A stretch of DNA of 64,000 nucleotides from Saccharopolyspora_C sp040643635 (GTDB lineage: Bacteria > Actinomycetota > Actinomycetes > Mycobacteriales > Pseudonocardiaceae). Numbering within the stretch: position 1 is the stretch's first letter; every line of letters begins with the position of its first letter. Both the position numbers and the translations under genes were made by a program. The notes beneath the pieces were generated by a model. That model was not told where the DNA came from. It was given only the letters and a program-made list of their open reading frames with translations, and did not search any database. Where the stretch lies: positions 62,001-126,000 of the forward strand of contig NZ_JBEYUS010000009.1 of assembly GCF_040643635.1 (NCBI RefSeq), written 5' to 3'. Positions 1-7,990 of the stretch are shown piece by piece.

Positions 1-10
1 AGCAGCAGAG

Positions 11-313
11 ATGACCAGCCCCAAGACTTATGACTATGGCGCACTCGAAGAGGCCCAGAACTTCCTGAAGCAGGGCCTGGAGTTCGTCAACGAGCGCGCC
101 AGCGAGCTCATCAAGGACGCCACCAACCTGCAGGAGAAGGGTTGGCAGGGCCAGTCCGCCACCGGCTACAACGCCTCGGCGGAGCGGCTGCGCGGCCGGC
201 TGGACGGTTTCGCCCAGTACATCGAGCAGCAGAAGCAGAACGTCCAGACCGGTACGACGAACATGCAGGACACCGACCGCTCCGGTGGCAAGCGCATGAG
301 CGCCTACAGCTGA
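11..313 (+). CDS. WXG100-family type VII secretion substrate
   Basis: A 100-residue protein of the WXG100 (EsxA/EsxB-like) family, small helix-turn-helix proteins exported as dimers by type VII (ESX) secretion systems. There is no signal peptide. Two amphipathic helices (about residues 10-42 and 50-85) flank the turn motif W45-Q46-G47. The length is typical of the family. The ATG lies only ten bases into the window, so the ribosome-binding site can be judged only partly (AGCAGAG just upstream). It is the first visible gene of a co-directional ESX-type cluster that ends in a giant reading frame. Its dimer partner could be the WXG100-type gene at 6487 or a gene left of the window. Confidence 0.9.
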   Translation: MTSPKTYDYGALEEAQNFLKQGLEFVNERASELIKDATNLQEKGWQGQSATGYNASAERLRGRLDGFAQYIEQQKQNVQTGTTNMQDTDRSGGKRMSAYS

Positions 314-337
314 CCGGTGCCGGGCGCCGTTGCGGTA

Positions 338-366
338 GCCGGGCCGGTCACGCGATTCGGCCCGGC
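338..366 (+). terminator. Perfect 8-bp inverted repeat after the first WXG100 gene
   Basis: GCCGGGCC at 338-345 and GGCCCGGC at 359-366 form a perfect 8-bp stem with a 13-base loop in the 125-base gap between the genes at 11 and 439. It is followed by a pyrimidine-rich stretch (CTCTTCTCCCC) but no true T-run, so it may be a weak terminator or an attenuator rather than a full stop of transcription. The separate ribosome-binding site of the next gene fits either reading. Confidence 0.35.
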
Positions 367-438
367 ATCGCTCTTCTCCCCTCGCCGCTCTCCGCGGCCA
401 CGTTCGATGCTGACGACACCACGTAAGTAGGGATGGTC

Positions 439-885
439 ATGGCGGACACCACCGCTTTCTCCCCGGATGACATCAAGAACGCTGCCAACGAGATCGGCAA
501 GCTGACCGAGGACATGGCGGCCTTCCAAGAGCTGAAGGCGCACTGGCCCAACGCCGGTCACTTCGAGACCGCGCAGTGGCTGGAGCGGATCGTCGACGAC
601 CGCCGCAACGGCCTGGTCGCGCACGCCGAGCGGTTGAAGAACATCTTCGACAACATGAAGACCGATCTCACCGCGATCGCGAACGACTTCGAGAACGCCG
701 ACGGCGAGAACGCCGACAAGATCAAGGCCGAGGTCGCCGACATGCGCGGTCACATCGACACGGCGATCTCCTCCCTGGACAAGGGCACCGAGGCCGAGCA
801 GCACAACTTCTCGGAGGACCCGGACATCAAGCCGGAGGACAACGCCTCGGACGGCGACGGCTACAACGACACCCTGCCCGCCTGA
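439..885 (+). CDS. EspC/WXG100-like small helical ESX protein
   Basis: A 148-residue, mainly alpha-helical acidic protein with no signal peptide or membrane segment. Two long helices (about 10-32 and 42-75) are joined near W36-P37, followed by a third helix and an acidic tail, which resembles the ESX-secretion-associated (EspC-like) group. I chose the ATG at 439 over an ATG at 433 because AGTAGGG at 427-432 then sits about six bases upstream, whereas it would run straight into the earlier ATG. It lies between a WXG100 gene and a PPE-like gene, so a role as co-secreted partner is likely by context. The family assignment rests on size, helicity and neighbours rather than a diagnostic motif. Confidence 0.75.
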   Translation: MADTTAFSPDDIKNAANEIGKLTEDMAAFQELKAHWPNAGHFETAQWLERIVDDRRNGLVAHAERLKNIFDNMKTDLTAIANDFENADGENADKIKAEVADMRGHIDTAISSLDKGTEAEQHNFSEDPDIKPEDNASDGDGYNDTLPA

Positions 886-968
886 TCGTGGTGCAGGGCA
901 GCAGACCCAGATCCCGTTAGTCATTCGATCGGCCGGTGGGCCGCTTCATTCTGTGAGGACCATTCCCG

Positions 969-3900
969 ATGGCGGACAAAGCCGAAAACGTGGTTGGCGT
1001 CTACAGCGCCTCCGCCCCTCCCATGGCAGTCGACAACTACTCCAACTGGGAAGAGATCGACGCCGCCACCTGGGACCTCACGCACAACGGAGGGGCCACC
1101 GGCGATCATGCGAGTCTGAGCAGCAACAAGACCGCCGAAGCCTGGTACGAGCTGGAGGCCGCCTTCAAGAAGGCGACCGAGCGGCTCGGTGAGATCAACG
1201 AAGGCTTCAACAAGCAGATCAAGGCCCTGCAGGACCACATGCAGGGCGTCGCGGGCGACGAGTTCAACAAGTACGCGACGGATCTGTTCAAGGAGAGCGA
1301 AGACCTCTACAACACGCTGACGAACCAGGCCTACGCCACCACCGTCGGCAACATCGGTCACGCCATCCAGGACTACGCGCACCGCTGGTGGGAGGCGCTC
1401 GACAACGAGCACGAGCGCCGCAAGACCGCGATCGAGAAGATCGAGGCCGTCTCCACCGAGCTCAGCCAGTCCGAGTTCGACAGCAAGGTCCAGGAAGCGG
1501 TCGACGTCAGCGAGGACAACCTCCTCAAGGAGCTCAAGGTTCTGCTGACGAACCTCACGAACCAGTACAGCTCGCGCGGCTCCGACCTGAGCCCGCTGCA
1601 CATCGCGCTGAGCCCCGCCGCGGAGAACACCGGCGGTGACGAGGGCAAGGGCGATGACGACAAGGACGACAAGGACGACAAGGACTCGAAGGACGACGAG
1701 GACTCGAGCGGCTCCGGGGACGACGAGGACTCGAGCGGTTCCGGCGACGACGAGGACTCCAGCGGCTCCGGCGACGACGAGGACGACACCTCCGACGAGG
1801 AGAAGGACGCCAAGGACGAGGCCGACGACGCCATCGACGAGCTGACCGGGGAGGGCGAAGGTTCGGGCGAGGGCTCGGGCGAGGGCTCCGGCGAAGGTTC
1901 GGGCGAGGGCTCCGGCGAAGGGTCCGGCGAGGGCTCGGGCGAGGGCTCCGGCAAGGGCTCCGAGGACTACGACAAGGGCCTGCAGGACGCGAAGAGCGCC
2001 GCGAACGACGCCATCGACGGCCTCACTTCCGACGGCCCGGGTGCCGGCGGCGGTGAAGGCGAAGGCGCCGGTGGTGAAGGTGCCGGTGGTGAAGGCGCCG
2101 GGGACACCGGGGGTGCCGGGGACACCGGCGGTGCCGGTGAAGGCCAGGGCGACGACTACCAGCAGGCCACCGAGGACGCGAAGAAGGCCGCGGGCGACGC
2201 GATCGACGAACTGGGCGCCGGTGGCGGCGAAGGTGCCGGCGGGGGCGAAGGCGCCGGTGAAGACACCGGTGGCGGCGTCGGCGGCATGCCGGGCGGCATG
2301 GGCTCCGGCGGCGGCAGCACCGGTTCCGGCGGTGGCAAGAGCGGCAGCGACAGCCAGCGCGACAAGGGCCTCGAGGACGCGAAGAAGGCCGCGAACGACG
2401 CCATCGACTCGCTCGCGGGCGGCGGCGAAGGCGGTCCCGAGACCGAGTCCGGCGGCCCCGGCAGCGAAGGCTCCGGCGGCGGCGCCGGCGAGGGCGTCGA
2501 CACCGGCGAGGCCAAGAAGGCCGCGGGCGACGCGATCGACGACCTCAAGAGCGAGGGCCAGAGCCCGGAGACCCAGCAGCGCCTGGACGACGCCAAGAAG
2601 GCCGCGAACGACGCGATCGACGACCTGAGCAAGGACGGCGGCCAGCCCAGCGCCGAAGAGGCGAAGAAGGCCGCGTCCGACGCCATCGACGAGCTCGGCC
2701 AGGACGGCGACAGCCCCGAGCAGAAGCAGGCGATGGAGGACGCCAAGAAGGCGGCCGACGACGCCATCGACTCGCTCTCCGGCAGCGGCGGACCGAACAC
2801 CGAGTCCGACGGCCCGGGCGGTGCCGACGAGAAGCTCGACGGCGGCGAGGCGAAGAAGGCCGCGGGCGACGCGATCGACGACCTCAAGAGCGAGACCGAG
2901 AGCCCCGAGGCCCAGGAACGCCTGGACGACGCCAAGCAGGCGGCGAACGACGCGATCGACGAGCTCACCAAGGACGGCGGCCAGCCGACCGCGGAAGAGG
3001 CGAAGCAGGCCGCGGACGAGGCGATCGACGCGCTCGGCCAGGACGGCGACTCCCCCGAGGTGCAGCAGGCGATGGAGGACGCCAAGAAGGCGGCCGACGG
3101 AGCCATCGACGACCTCGCGGTGAAGGACACCCCGGTGGACGGGGGCCAGGCCAAGACGGCGGCCTCCGACGCGATCGGCGACCTCGCCAAGGGCACCCAG
3201 GACCCGGCCGCCCAGCAGCGCATGGAAGACGCGCAGCAGGCCGCGAGCGACGCGATCGACGAGCTCAGCAAGGACGGCGGTCAGCCGACCGCCGAGGAGG
3301 CGAAGCAGGCCGCGGACGAGGCGATCGACGCGCTCGGCCAGGACGGCGACTCCCCGGCGCAGCAGCAGGCCATGGAGGACGCGAAGAAGGCCGCGGACGA
3401 CGCGATCAACGAGCTGGCCAGCCCGTCCGACGCCGGCGGCCCGATCGACGACGCCCAGGCCCGCCAGGCGACCTCGGACGCCATCGGCGACCTGACCACC
3501 AAGAGCGCCGACCCGGCCGCGCAGCAGCGCTTGCAGGAAGCGCAGCAGGCGGCCAACGACGCCATCGGCGGGCTCAGCCAGGACGGCACCCCGCCGAGCG
3601 CTGAGGAGGCCAAGCAGGCCGCGTCCGACGCGATCGACAAGCTCGGCCAGGACGGCGACTCCCCGGCGCAGCAGCAGGCCATGGAGGACGCGAAGAAGGC
3701 CGCGGACGACGCGATCGACGGTCTCGCCTCCGGCGGTACCGGCGGCGGCGGTGGCGGTGGGTCCGAACTGGACGACTTCCTCGGCGGCGGTGGCGGCGGC
3801 GGTGCCGCGAAGGCCGCCGCGGACGACGCGATCTCCAGCCTCGGCTCCGGCGGCGGCGGGGGCGGCGGCTACGGCGGTGGCGGCTACGGTGGCGGCGACA

Positions 3901-4196
3901 GCCCGAGCGCCCAGTTCGACGTGGCGGCCAAGCAGGGCCTGGCCGCGCCGGGCGGTGCCGCGGCAGCGGCCGCGGGCGGTGCCGCGGGCGGTGCCGCCGG
4001 TGGTGCCGCGGGCGGCATGGGCACCGGAGGCATGCCGATGGGCGGTATGCCGATGGGCGGCGGTGGCATGGGCGCGGGCGCCGGTGCCGCCGGGCAGCAG
4101 AACCAGGAGCGGGAGCCGCAGATCTGGATGAAGGCGGACGACGGCGTCTGGGACGAGGACAAGGACAACCCGCCATCGGTGCTCGGACGGAGCTGA
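969..4196 (+). CDS. Large repetitive ESX protein: PPE-like head plus helical repeats
   Basis: A 1,075-residue protein. Residues 1 to about 220 are helical with Trp-containing turns and resemble WXG100/PPE-type ESX substrates. They are followed by an acidic tract (DDEDSSGSG repeated, about 1690-1785), a GEGSGEGS tract (about 1856-1960) and about 21 copies of the helical motif AKKAAxDAIDxL. A Gly-rich region then leads to a C-terminal motif, W-D-E...P-P-S-V-L-G, similar to the W-D-D...G-V-L-G near the end of the next gene. GAGGA at 955-959 lies nine bases before the ATG. The composition suggests a surface-exposed or secreted spacer or filament, but no enzyme domain is visible. The next gene starts four bases after the stop, so the two are probably co-transcribed. 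Function is unknown. Confidence 0.85.
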   Translation: MADKAENVVGVYSASAPPMAVDNYSNWEEIDAATWDLTHNGGATGDHASLSSNKTAEAWYELEAAFKKATERLGEINEGFNKQIKALQDHMQGVAGDEFNKYATDLFKESEDLYNTLTNQAYATTVGNIGHAIQDYAHRWWEALDNEHERRKTAIEKIEAVSTELSQSEFDSKVQEAVDVSEDNLLKELKVLLTNLTNQYSSRGSDLSPLHIALSPAAENTGGDEGKGDDDKDDKDDKDSKDDEDSSGSGDDEDSSGSGDDEDSSGSGDDEDDTSDEEKDAKDEADDAIDELTGEGEGSGEGSGEGSGEGSGEGSGEGSGEGSGEGSGKGSEDYDKGLQDAKSAANDAIDGLTSDGPGAGGGEGEGAGGEGAGGEGAGDTGGAGDTGGAGEGQGDDYQQATEDAKKAAGDAIDELGAGGGEGAGGGEGAGEDTGGGVGGMPGGMGSGGGSTGSGGGKSGSDSQRDKGLEDAKKAANDAIDSLAGGGEGGPETESGGPGSEGSGGGAGEGVDTGEAKKAAGDAIDDLKSEGQSPETQQRLDDAKKAANDAIDDLSKDGGQPSAEEAKKAASDAIDELGQDGDSPEQKQAMEDAKKAADDAIDSLSGSGGPNTESDGPGGADEKLDGGEAKKAAGDAIDDLKSETESPEAQERLDDAKQAANDAIDELTKDGGQPTAEEAKQAADEAIDALGQDGDSPEVQQAMEDAKKAADGAIDDLAVKDTPVDGGQAKTAASDAIGDLAKGTQDPAAQQRMEDAQQAASDAIDELSKDGGQPTAEEAKQAADEAIDALGQDGDSPAQQQAMEDAKKAADDAINELASPSDAGGPIDDAQARQATSDAIGDLTTKSADPAAQQRLQEAQQAANDAIGGLSQDGTPPSAEEAKQAASDAIDKLGQDGDSPAQQQAMEDAKKAADDAIDGLASGGTGGGGGGGSELDDFLGGGGGGGAAKAAADDAISSLGSGGGGGGGYGGGGYGGGDSPSAQFDVAAKQGLAAPGGAAAAAAGGAAGGAAGGAAGGMGTGGMPMGGMPMGGGGMGAGAGAAGQQNQEREPQIWMKADDGVWDEDKDNPPSVLGRS
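1806..3855 (+). repeat. About 21 coding repeats of an AxxAAxDAIDxL helix
   Basis: Within the gene at 969 the segment A(K/Q/R)xAAxDAI(D/G/N/S)xL recurs about 21 times. The central part shows a higher-order order of four repeat types (DDLKSE..SPE.QQRL, DDLSKDGGQPSAE, DELGQDGDSPE, then DSL), itself repeated four times with units beginning near 2512, 2849, 3150 and 3459. Blocks near 3292-3405 and 3603-3716 are nearly identical at DNA level, which indicates recent tandem duplication. Each repeat would make a short amphipathic helix. Confidence 0.9.
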
Positions 4197-4200
4197 TCTC

Positions 4201-6030
4201 GTGCCCACCAGCACACCCATCCCGTCGAACCTGGACCAGCTGAACTTCGACCAGCTGGCCCAGATGATCAACGAACGCGATCCGGAGCTGTACTACCAGC
4301 GCGCCGACGAGTTCGATCGCGCCACGGCGGGGCTCCGGCAGCTGATCGACGGCCTGCGCGGCACCATGCGCAGGCTGGAGGTCGGCCTGTCGGGGCTGTC
4401 GATGGACCAGGCCGCGCAGGCGGCCGAGCACTTGGCGGCGAAGAACGAAGCGGTGCTGCAGGCGATGCAGCAGCCGGGCTACGCGGCGATGCTGCGCCGC
4501 GCCGCCGACTCGCTGGCGGCCTCGCAGCAGCGGCTGCGGGACCTCCAGCAGCAGCGGGCGGAGCAGAGCGACGCCCCGGCGGAGGAGGCCGGGAAGGCCG
4601 ACGAAGACCGCACCGAGCAGGCTCGCCAGATCCTGCGCGACCTGGCGACCTCCTACGGCGACGCGGCGGGCGGGTTCACCCCGCTGCCGGGCACCGGCCC
4701 GGGCAGCAAGCCGGTGGACCAGATCACGGCCGAGGGCGCCGAAGGCGGGCAGTCCGGCAGCGGCGGGCAGTACTCCGGCGCCGTCTACTACGGACCGGAC
4801 GGCACGCCGCACGCGATGGACGCCGGCTACGCGCCGGGTTCGGGTGAAGGCGGCGGCGCCGTCGGCACGATGGCGCGCACCTACGGCAGCCCGGCCGGTA
4901 TCGGTGGCGGCTCCGGCGACGGATCGACCGCGGGCGGCGGGACCGGCGGCTTCGGCGGCGGCGACGGCGCGGGGGAGCGGTCCGGGAACGCGGCCCCGTG
5001 GCTGGCGGCTTCGGCGAAGGGTGCTCCCGCGGTGCTCGGGCAGTCGCCCGCGGGCATCGGCGGTGGCGGCGGTTCCACGACGTCGGGCGGTGGCGGCTGG
5101 CGGATGGCCTCGGCCGCCCGCTCCGGCAGCGTCCAGGAGGGTTCGCCGCAGGTCCTGGGCAAGCGGATGGCGGCGAACTCGGCCACCGGCGGGACCGAGC
5201 CGACCGCGACGAAGAAGGAGAAGCGGCCGCAGACCTCCAGCCAGGAGGGCACGTCCTCCGGCCAGGAGCAGATCAGCACCATGAGCTCCCCGGTGGAGGA
5301 GCACAAGGAGTCCACCGCGGACGCGCCGTTCGTGCAGTCCCACGCGCCGGGCCACCTCACCGCGACGGCGACCGCGAGCGCGGCCGCGGGCGCGACGGCG
5401 GCGGGCACGCTGCCGTCGAACTCGCCGGGCTCGCATGCGCCCGGTCACGTGACGGCCGGGGCGCCGGACCCGACGGGCTCGAACCCGCCGGGCGGTGGGA
5501 ACCCGCCGGGTGGCGGCAACCAGCCCGGTCAGCAGCCCGGCCAGCCGGTGTCGAAGTCGGCGACCGCCGGGCCGCTGGACGCCGGTTCGTCCGGTGCGCA
5601 CAGCACGACCAGCGGCGGGCCGCGCAGCACGCCGTCCTCCGCGCTGGACCTCGGCCAGGTGCGCGCGCCCGGCGGCACGCCGACGTTGCCGCGCCCGGGC
5701 GGGGAGTTCTCCGGCGCGCTGCCCGGTGCGGGCGGCGGCGGGGTGCCCGGTGGTACCGGGCAGCCGACCGGTCCGATGCACGGCCCGATGGGCATGATGG
5801 GTGGCGCGGGAGCGGGCCAGGACCGTTCGCAGCAGGAGCGGCAGCCGAACGTCCCCGTTCCGGCGGACCGGGATTCCTGGGACGACGGCAACGGCGTGCT
5901 CGGCGCGGTCGGTCGCCGGTCGCGGTCCGAAGAGGACGGTCCGGAGCCGAAGGAGAAGCCGGTGGGCGACGCGAACGCCCAGATCGACGAGATCATCAAT
6001 GGTCTCCGGGAGGAGCGGAAGATTCGATGA
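4201..6030 (+). CDS. PPE-like, Gly/Pro-rich ESX-associated protein
   Basis: A 609-residue protein with a GTG start; GGAG at 4189-4192 lies eight bases upstream. Residues 1 to about 160 are a helical bundle with an early Y32-x-x-x-D36 that fits the type VII export signal Yxxx(D/E). The remainder is low-complexity Gly/Ser/Pro-rich, with a W-D-D...G-V-L-G motif near residue 560 and a charged helical tail. This layout resembles PPE/EspK-like proteins that accompany ESX substrates. Its stop codon overlaps the next gene's ATG (ATGA at 6027-6030), so the two are likely translationally coupled. It may be a secreted substrate or a substrate-specific chaperone; the sequence does not decide. Confidence 0.82.
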   Translation: MPTSTPIPSNLDQLNFDQLAQMINERDPELYYQRADEFDRATAGLRQLIDGLRGTMRRLEVGLSGLSMDQAAQAAEHLAAKNEAVLQAMQQPGYAAMLRRAADSLAASQQRLRDLQQQRAEQSDAPAEEAGKADEDRTEQARQILRDLATSYGDAAGGFTPLPGTGPGSKPVDQITAEGAEGGQSGSGGQYSGAVYYGPDGTPHAMDAGYAPGSGEGGGAVGTMARTYGSPAGIGGGSGDGSTAGGGTGGFGGGDGAGERSGNAAPWLAASAKGAPAVLGQSPAGIGGGGGSTTSGGGGWRMASAARSGSVQEGSPQVLGKRMAANSATGGTEPTATKKEKRPQTSSQEGTSSGQEQISTMSSPVEEHKESTADAPFVQSHAPGHLTATATASAAAGATAAGTLPSNSPGSHAPGHVTAGAPDPTGSNPPGGGNPPGGGNQPGQQPGQPVSKSATAGPLDAGSSGAHSTTSGGPRSTPSSALDLGQVRAPGGTPTLPRPGGEFSGALPGAGGGGVPGGTGQPTGPMHGPMGMMGGAGAGQDRSQQERQPNVPVPADRDSWDDGNGVLGAVGRRSRSEEDGPEPKEKPVGDANAQIDEIINGLREERKIR

Positions 6031-6494
6031 CCGAGATGAACCGCGGTGGCGGCGCCTTCCAGGACCTCGAAGCGGCGATGGCCGCGCTGGAGCAGGAACA
6101 GCGCAAGCTCGCCGAGATCGGCGAGGTCCGCGAGAACGAGACGACGACGGTCCAGGCCAAGGACCGTTCGCTGGAGATGACCTTCGACGGCAGCGGCGAG
6201 CTGTCCGAGCTGAAGTTCAACGGCACGAAGTACCGGAGCATGGCCCCGGCGCAGCTGGCCCACGTGATCGTGGAGACGCTCCAGCAGGGCCGCGCGCAGG
6301 CGATGGCGAAGATGACGGACCTCATGGGATCCGATGCACTGCCGGGAATTGATCTAGCGGGCATCGCCGCGGGTAAGGTGGACCCCAGCAGCGTGATCGA
6401 CGCGCTGCTGGCCCCGATGCTGGACGGCATCGTCGACGACGACGAGCGCCCCGGAAAGAATTCCCGTACGGAGAAGGGTGGCCAGGATGGCTGA
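6027..6494 (+). CDS. YbaB/EbfC-family protein (EspL-like position)
   Basis: A 155-residue protein of the YbaB/EbfC family. An N-terminal helix (about 8-38, rich in Glu/Lys) is followed by a beta section containing the pattern LEMTFDGSGELSELKF (about residues 48-63) and a long helix with Q-G-R-A-Q-A-M-A-K-M, typical of YbaB. Family members are small DNA-binding or chaperone-like dimers. In mycobacterial ESX-1 the YbaB-like EspL sits among secreted Esp proteins and stabilises them, so a similar chaperone role is a reasonable inference here. The start overlaps the previous stop by four bases, and the 3' end overlaps the next gene by eight. Confidence 0.85.
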   Translation: MTEMNRGGGAFQDLEAAMAALEQEQRKLAEIGEVRENETTTVQAKDRSLEMTFDGSGELSELKFNGTKYRSMAPAQLAHVIVETLQQGRAQAMAKMTDLMGSDALPGIDLAGIAAGKVDPSSVIDALLAPMLDGIVDDDERPGKNSRTEKGGQDG

Positions 6495-6810
6495 CGACTT
6501 CTACCTCGACCCCGACGGGATGCGGGACGCCAACCAGCGGATCAAGACGGCGCACGACGAGATGTCCGCCGCCTTCGACGAGCTCACTGCCGAGCTGGAG
6601 GAGCTCTACGGCTGCTGGGGCAAGGACGACGTCGGCAAGGCGTTCGAGGAGAACTACAAGGAGCCCGAGAAGAACATCAAGGAGGGCTCCAAGGGCATCC
6701 TCGATGGCGTCAACGAGCTGACCGGCTCGCTCGACGAAGCGGTGGACGAGTTCGTCGAGGTGGACGAGCAGAACCGCCGGAACGTCGAGAACACCGGTTA
6801 CGAGTCCTGA
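6487..6810 (+). CDS. WXG100-type ESX protein with W-G-K-D-D turn
   Basis: A 107-residue helical protein of the WXG100 superfamily. The turn reads C43-W44-G45-K46-D47-D48, a variant common in WXG100 proteins next to CpnT-like toxins, followed by G-K-A-F and a Y57-K-E-P-E61 that fits the Yxxx(D/E) export motif. I prefer the ATG at 6487, which has GAGAAGGG at 6471-6478 about eight bases upstream, over an in-frame GTG at 6478. It overlaps the YbaB gene by eight bases and directly precedes the giant gene, so it is the best candidate for the secretion partner of the giant protein's N-terminal domain. By analogy, EsxE/EsxF are encoded just upstream of CpnT in Mycobacterium tuberculosis. Confidence 0.88.
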   Translation: MADDFYLDPDGMRDANQRIKTAHDEMSAAFDELTAELEELYGCWGKDDVGKAFEENYKEPEKNIKEGSKGILDGVNELTGSLDEAVDEFVEVDEQNRRNVENTGYES

Positions 6811-6833
6811 TCTCGGTGCCGGGAACCGTGCGA

Positions 6834-6925
6834 CCTCTCTGCTGGGAGACGAGGGCCGCGAAGACGTGAGTTGAACACCCGGGCGCGACAGGGCGTCCGG
6901 GTTCGAATCTGGAGAGGGGGAGCCG
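6834..6925 (+). promoter_or_regulatory. Foldable leader that could mask the giant gene's ribosome-binding site
   Basis: The Shine-Dalgarno sequence GGAGAGGGGG (6911-6920) precedes the GTG at 6926. CCTCTCT at 6834-6840 can pair with GGAGAGG at 6911-6917 (seven pairs, one G-T). Inside this, CCCGGGCGC at 6878-6886 and GCGTCCGGG at 6893-6901 form a nine-pair hairpin (one G-T) with loop GACAGG. Folding would hide the ribosome-binding site, suggesting translational control, or the inner hairpin alone might attenuate transcription. This is inference from pairing only. No convincing promoter boxes were seen in this gap. Confidence 0.35.
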
Positions 6926-7990
6926 GTGAGCAAGTACGAGACCACCGAGCTGCCCGACAAACTCCAGAAGTTCTTCAAGATCACCCTCGGCATGGAGTGG
7001 CCCGAGGGCAGCGAAGGCGGCCTCAACGCGATGCACGCCGCGTTGGAGCGCTACGCCGACCGCACCGACGAGATGGCCGCCAAGATGGAGTCGGCCGGCG
7101 GTGACATCGACGACGCCCTGGACGGCGACACCTCCGACGAGACCGTCCGGTACGTGAAGTCCGATCTGCCCGGCTACCTGCGCGAGCAGTCCGCCGTCGC
7201 GCGCGACCTGGCCAGCAAGGCCCACGACGCGGCCGCGGACATCCAGAAGAACAAGATCATGTTCATCGCGATGACCGCGATGACGCTGGCGACGGTCATC
7301 TCGCTGATCGCCTCGCTGTTCGGCGCGTTCATGGTCCCGGCGGTGCTCGCCGCTGCGCGGGTGGGCATCACCGCGCTGCTGCGGGAACTGATCAAGCAGA
7401 TCGCGCAGAACATCGTCAAGCAGCTCGGCCGCATCCCGCAGGCCGTCAAGGCGGGCGGCTGGAAGGCCGGGGCGAAGGCGGCCGGTTCGCAGGCCTGGCA
7501 GCTGGGCAAGTACCCGGCCGGTGGTGCGGCGTTCGGTGCCGGCGTGATGGGCGGTCTGGACGCGGGCATCCAGGGCATCCAGAAGGCCGCCGGCTACCGC
7601 GACAACATCAACACCGAGTCGATCAAGGGCATGGTCATCGGTGGCGCGATCGGTGGTGCGGCCTCCGGTGTCGCCGCCGGGGCGGTGCGCGGCATCGCGA
7701 AGAACCTCGACGACGTGATGGTCAACATCAACAAGAACATCACGAACGCGAACAAGCTGCGGGGCCCCAAGGAGCAGATCCCGGAGAAGAAGTTCACCCG
7801 GGGGCAGGTGGCGTTCGGGCGCTTCGCGGACGGCGCGCTGCAGATCGTCTCGGTCGCGGCGAGCAACCCGCTGGTCTACATCGCCACCGACGACAAGCAC
7901 GGCGTGGCCTCGGACGGCATGTTCGGCGCCTTCGCCAAGGGCGGTCTCGGCGGCACGACCGGTGGCGGTGGCAAGGCCGGTGCGGGCACG
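6926..7990 (+). other. Domain: WXG100-like/CpnT-type N-terminal export domain (residues 1-355)
   Basis: Residues 1-105 are helical, with W-P-E-G near the start and Y76-V-K-S-D80 matching the Yxxx(D/E) type VII signal. A hydrophobic stretch, about residues 111-152, is long enough to span or insert in a membrane. A second Gly/Ala-rich region around 240-260 is also hydrophobic. This arrangement resembles the N-terminal domain of CpnT-like actinobacterial toxins, where it mediates ESX-dependent export. The preceding WXG100 gene is its likely partner. Confidence 0.75.

Noticed and set aside
930..943. A small hairpin CGGCC/GGCCG before the gene at 969
   Set aside because: A five-pair stem with no T-run is expected by chance at this GC content.
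6834..6918. A possible tRNA: GGGTTCGAATC looks like a T-loop and an outer seven-pair stem exists
   Set aside because: With the T-loop placed canonically, the T-stem has mismatches and the acceptor stem does not fit. No D-arm or anticodon arm is recognisable, and the outer stem coincides with the Shine-Dalgarno of the giant gene.
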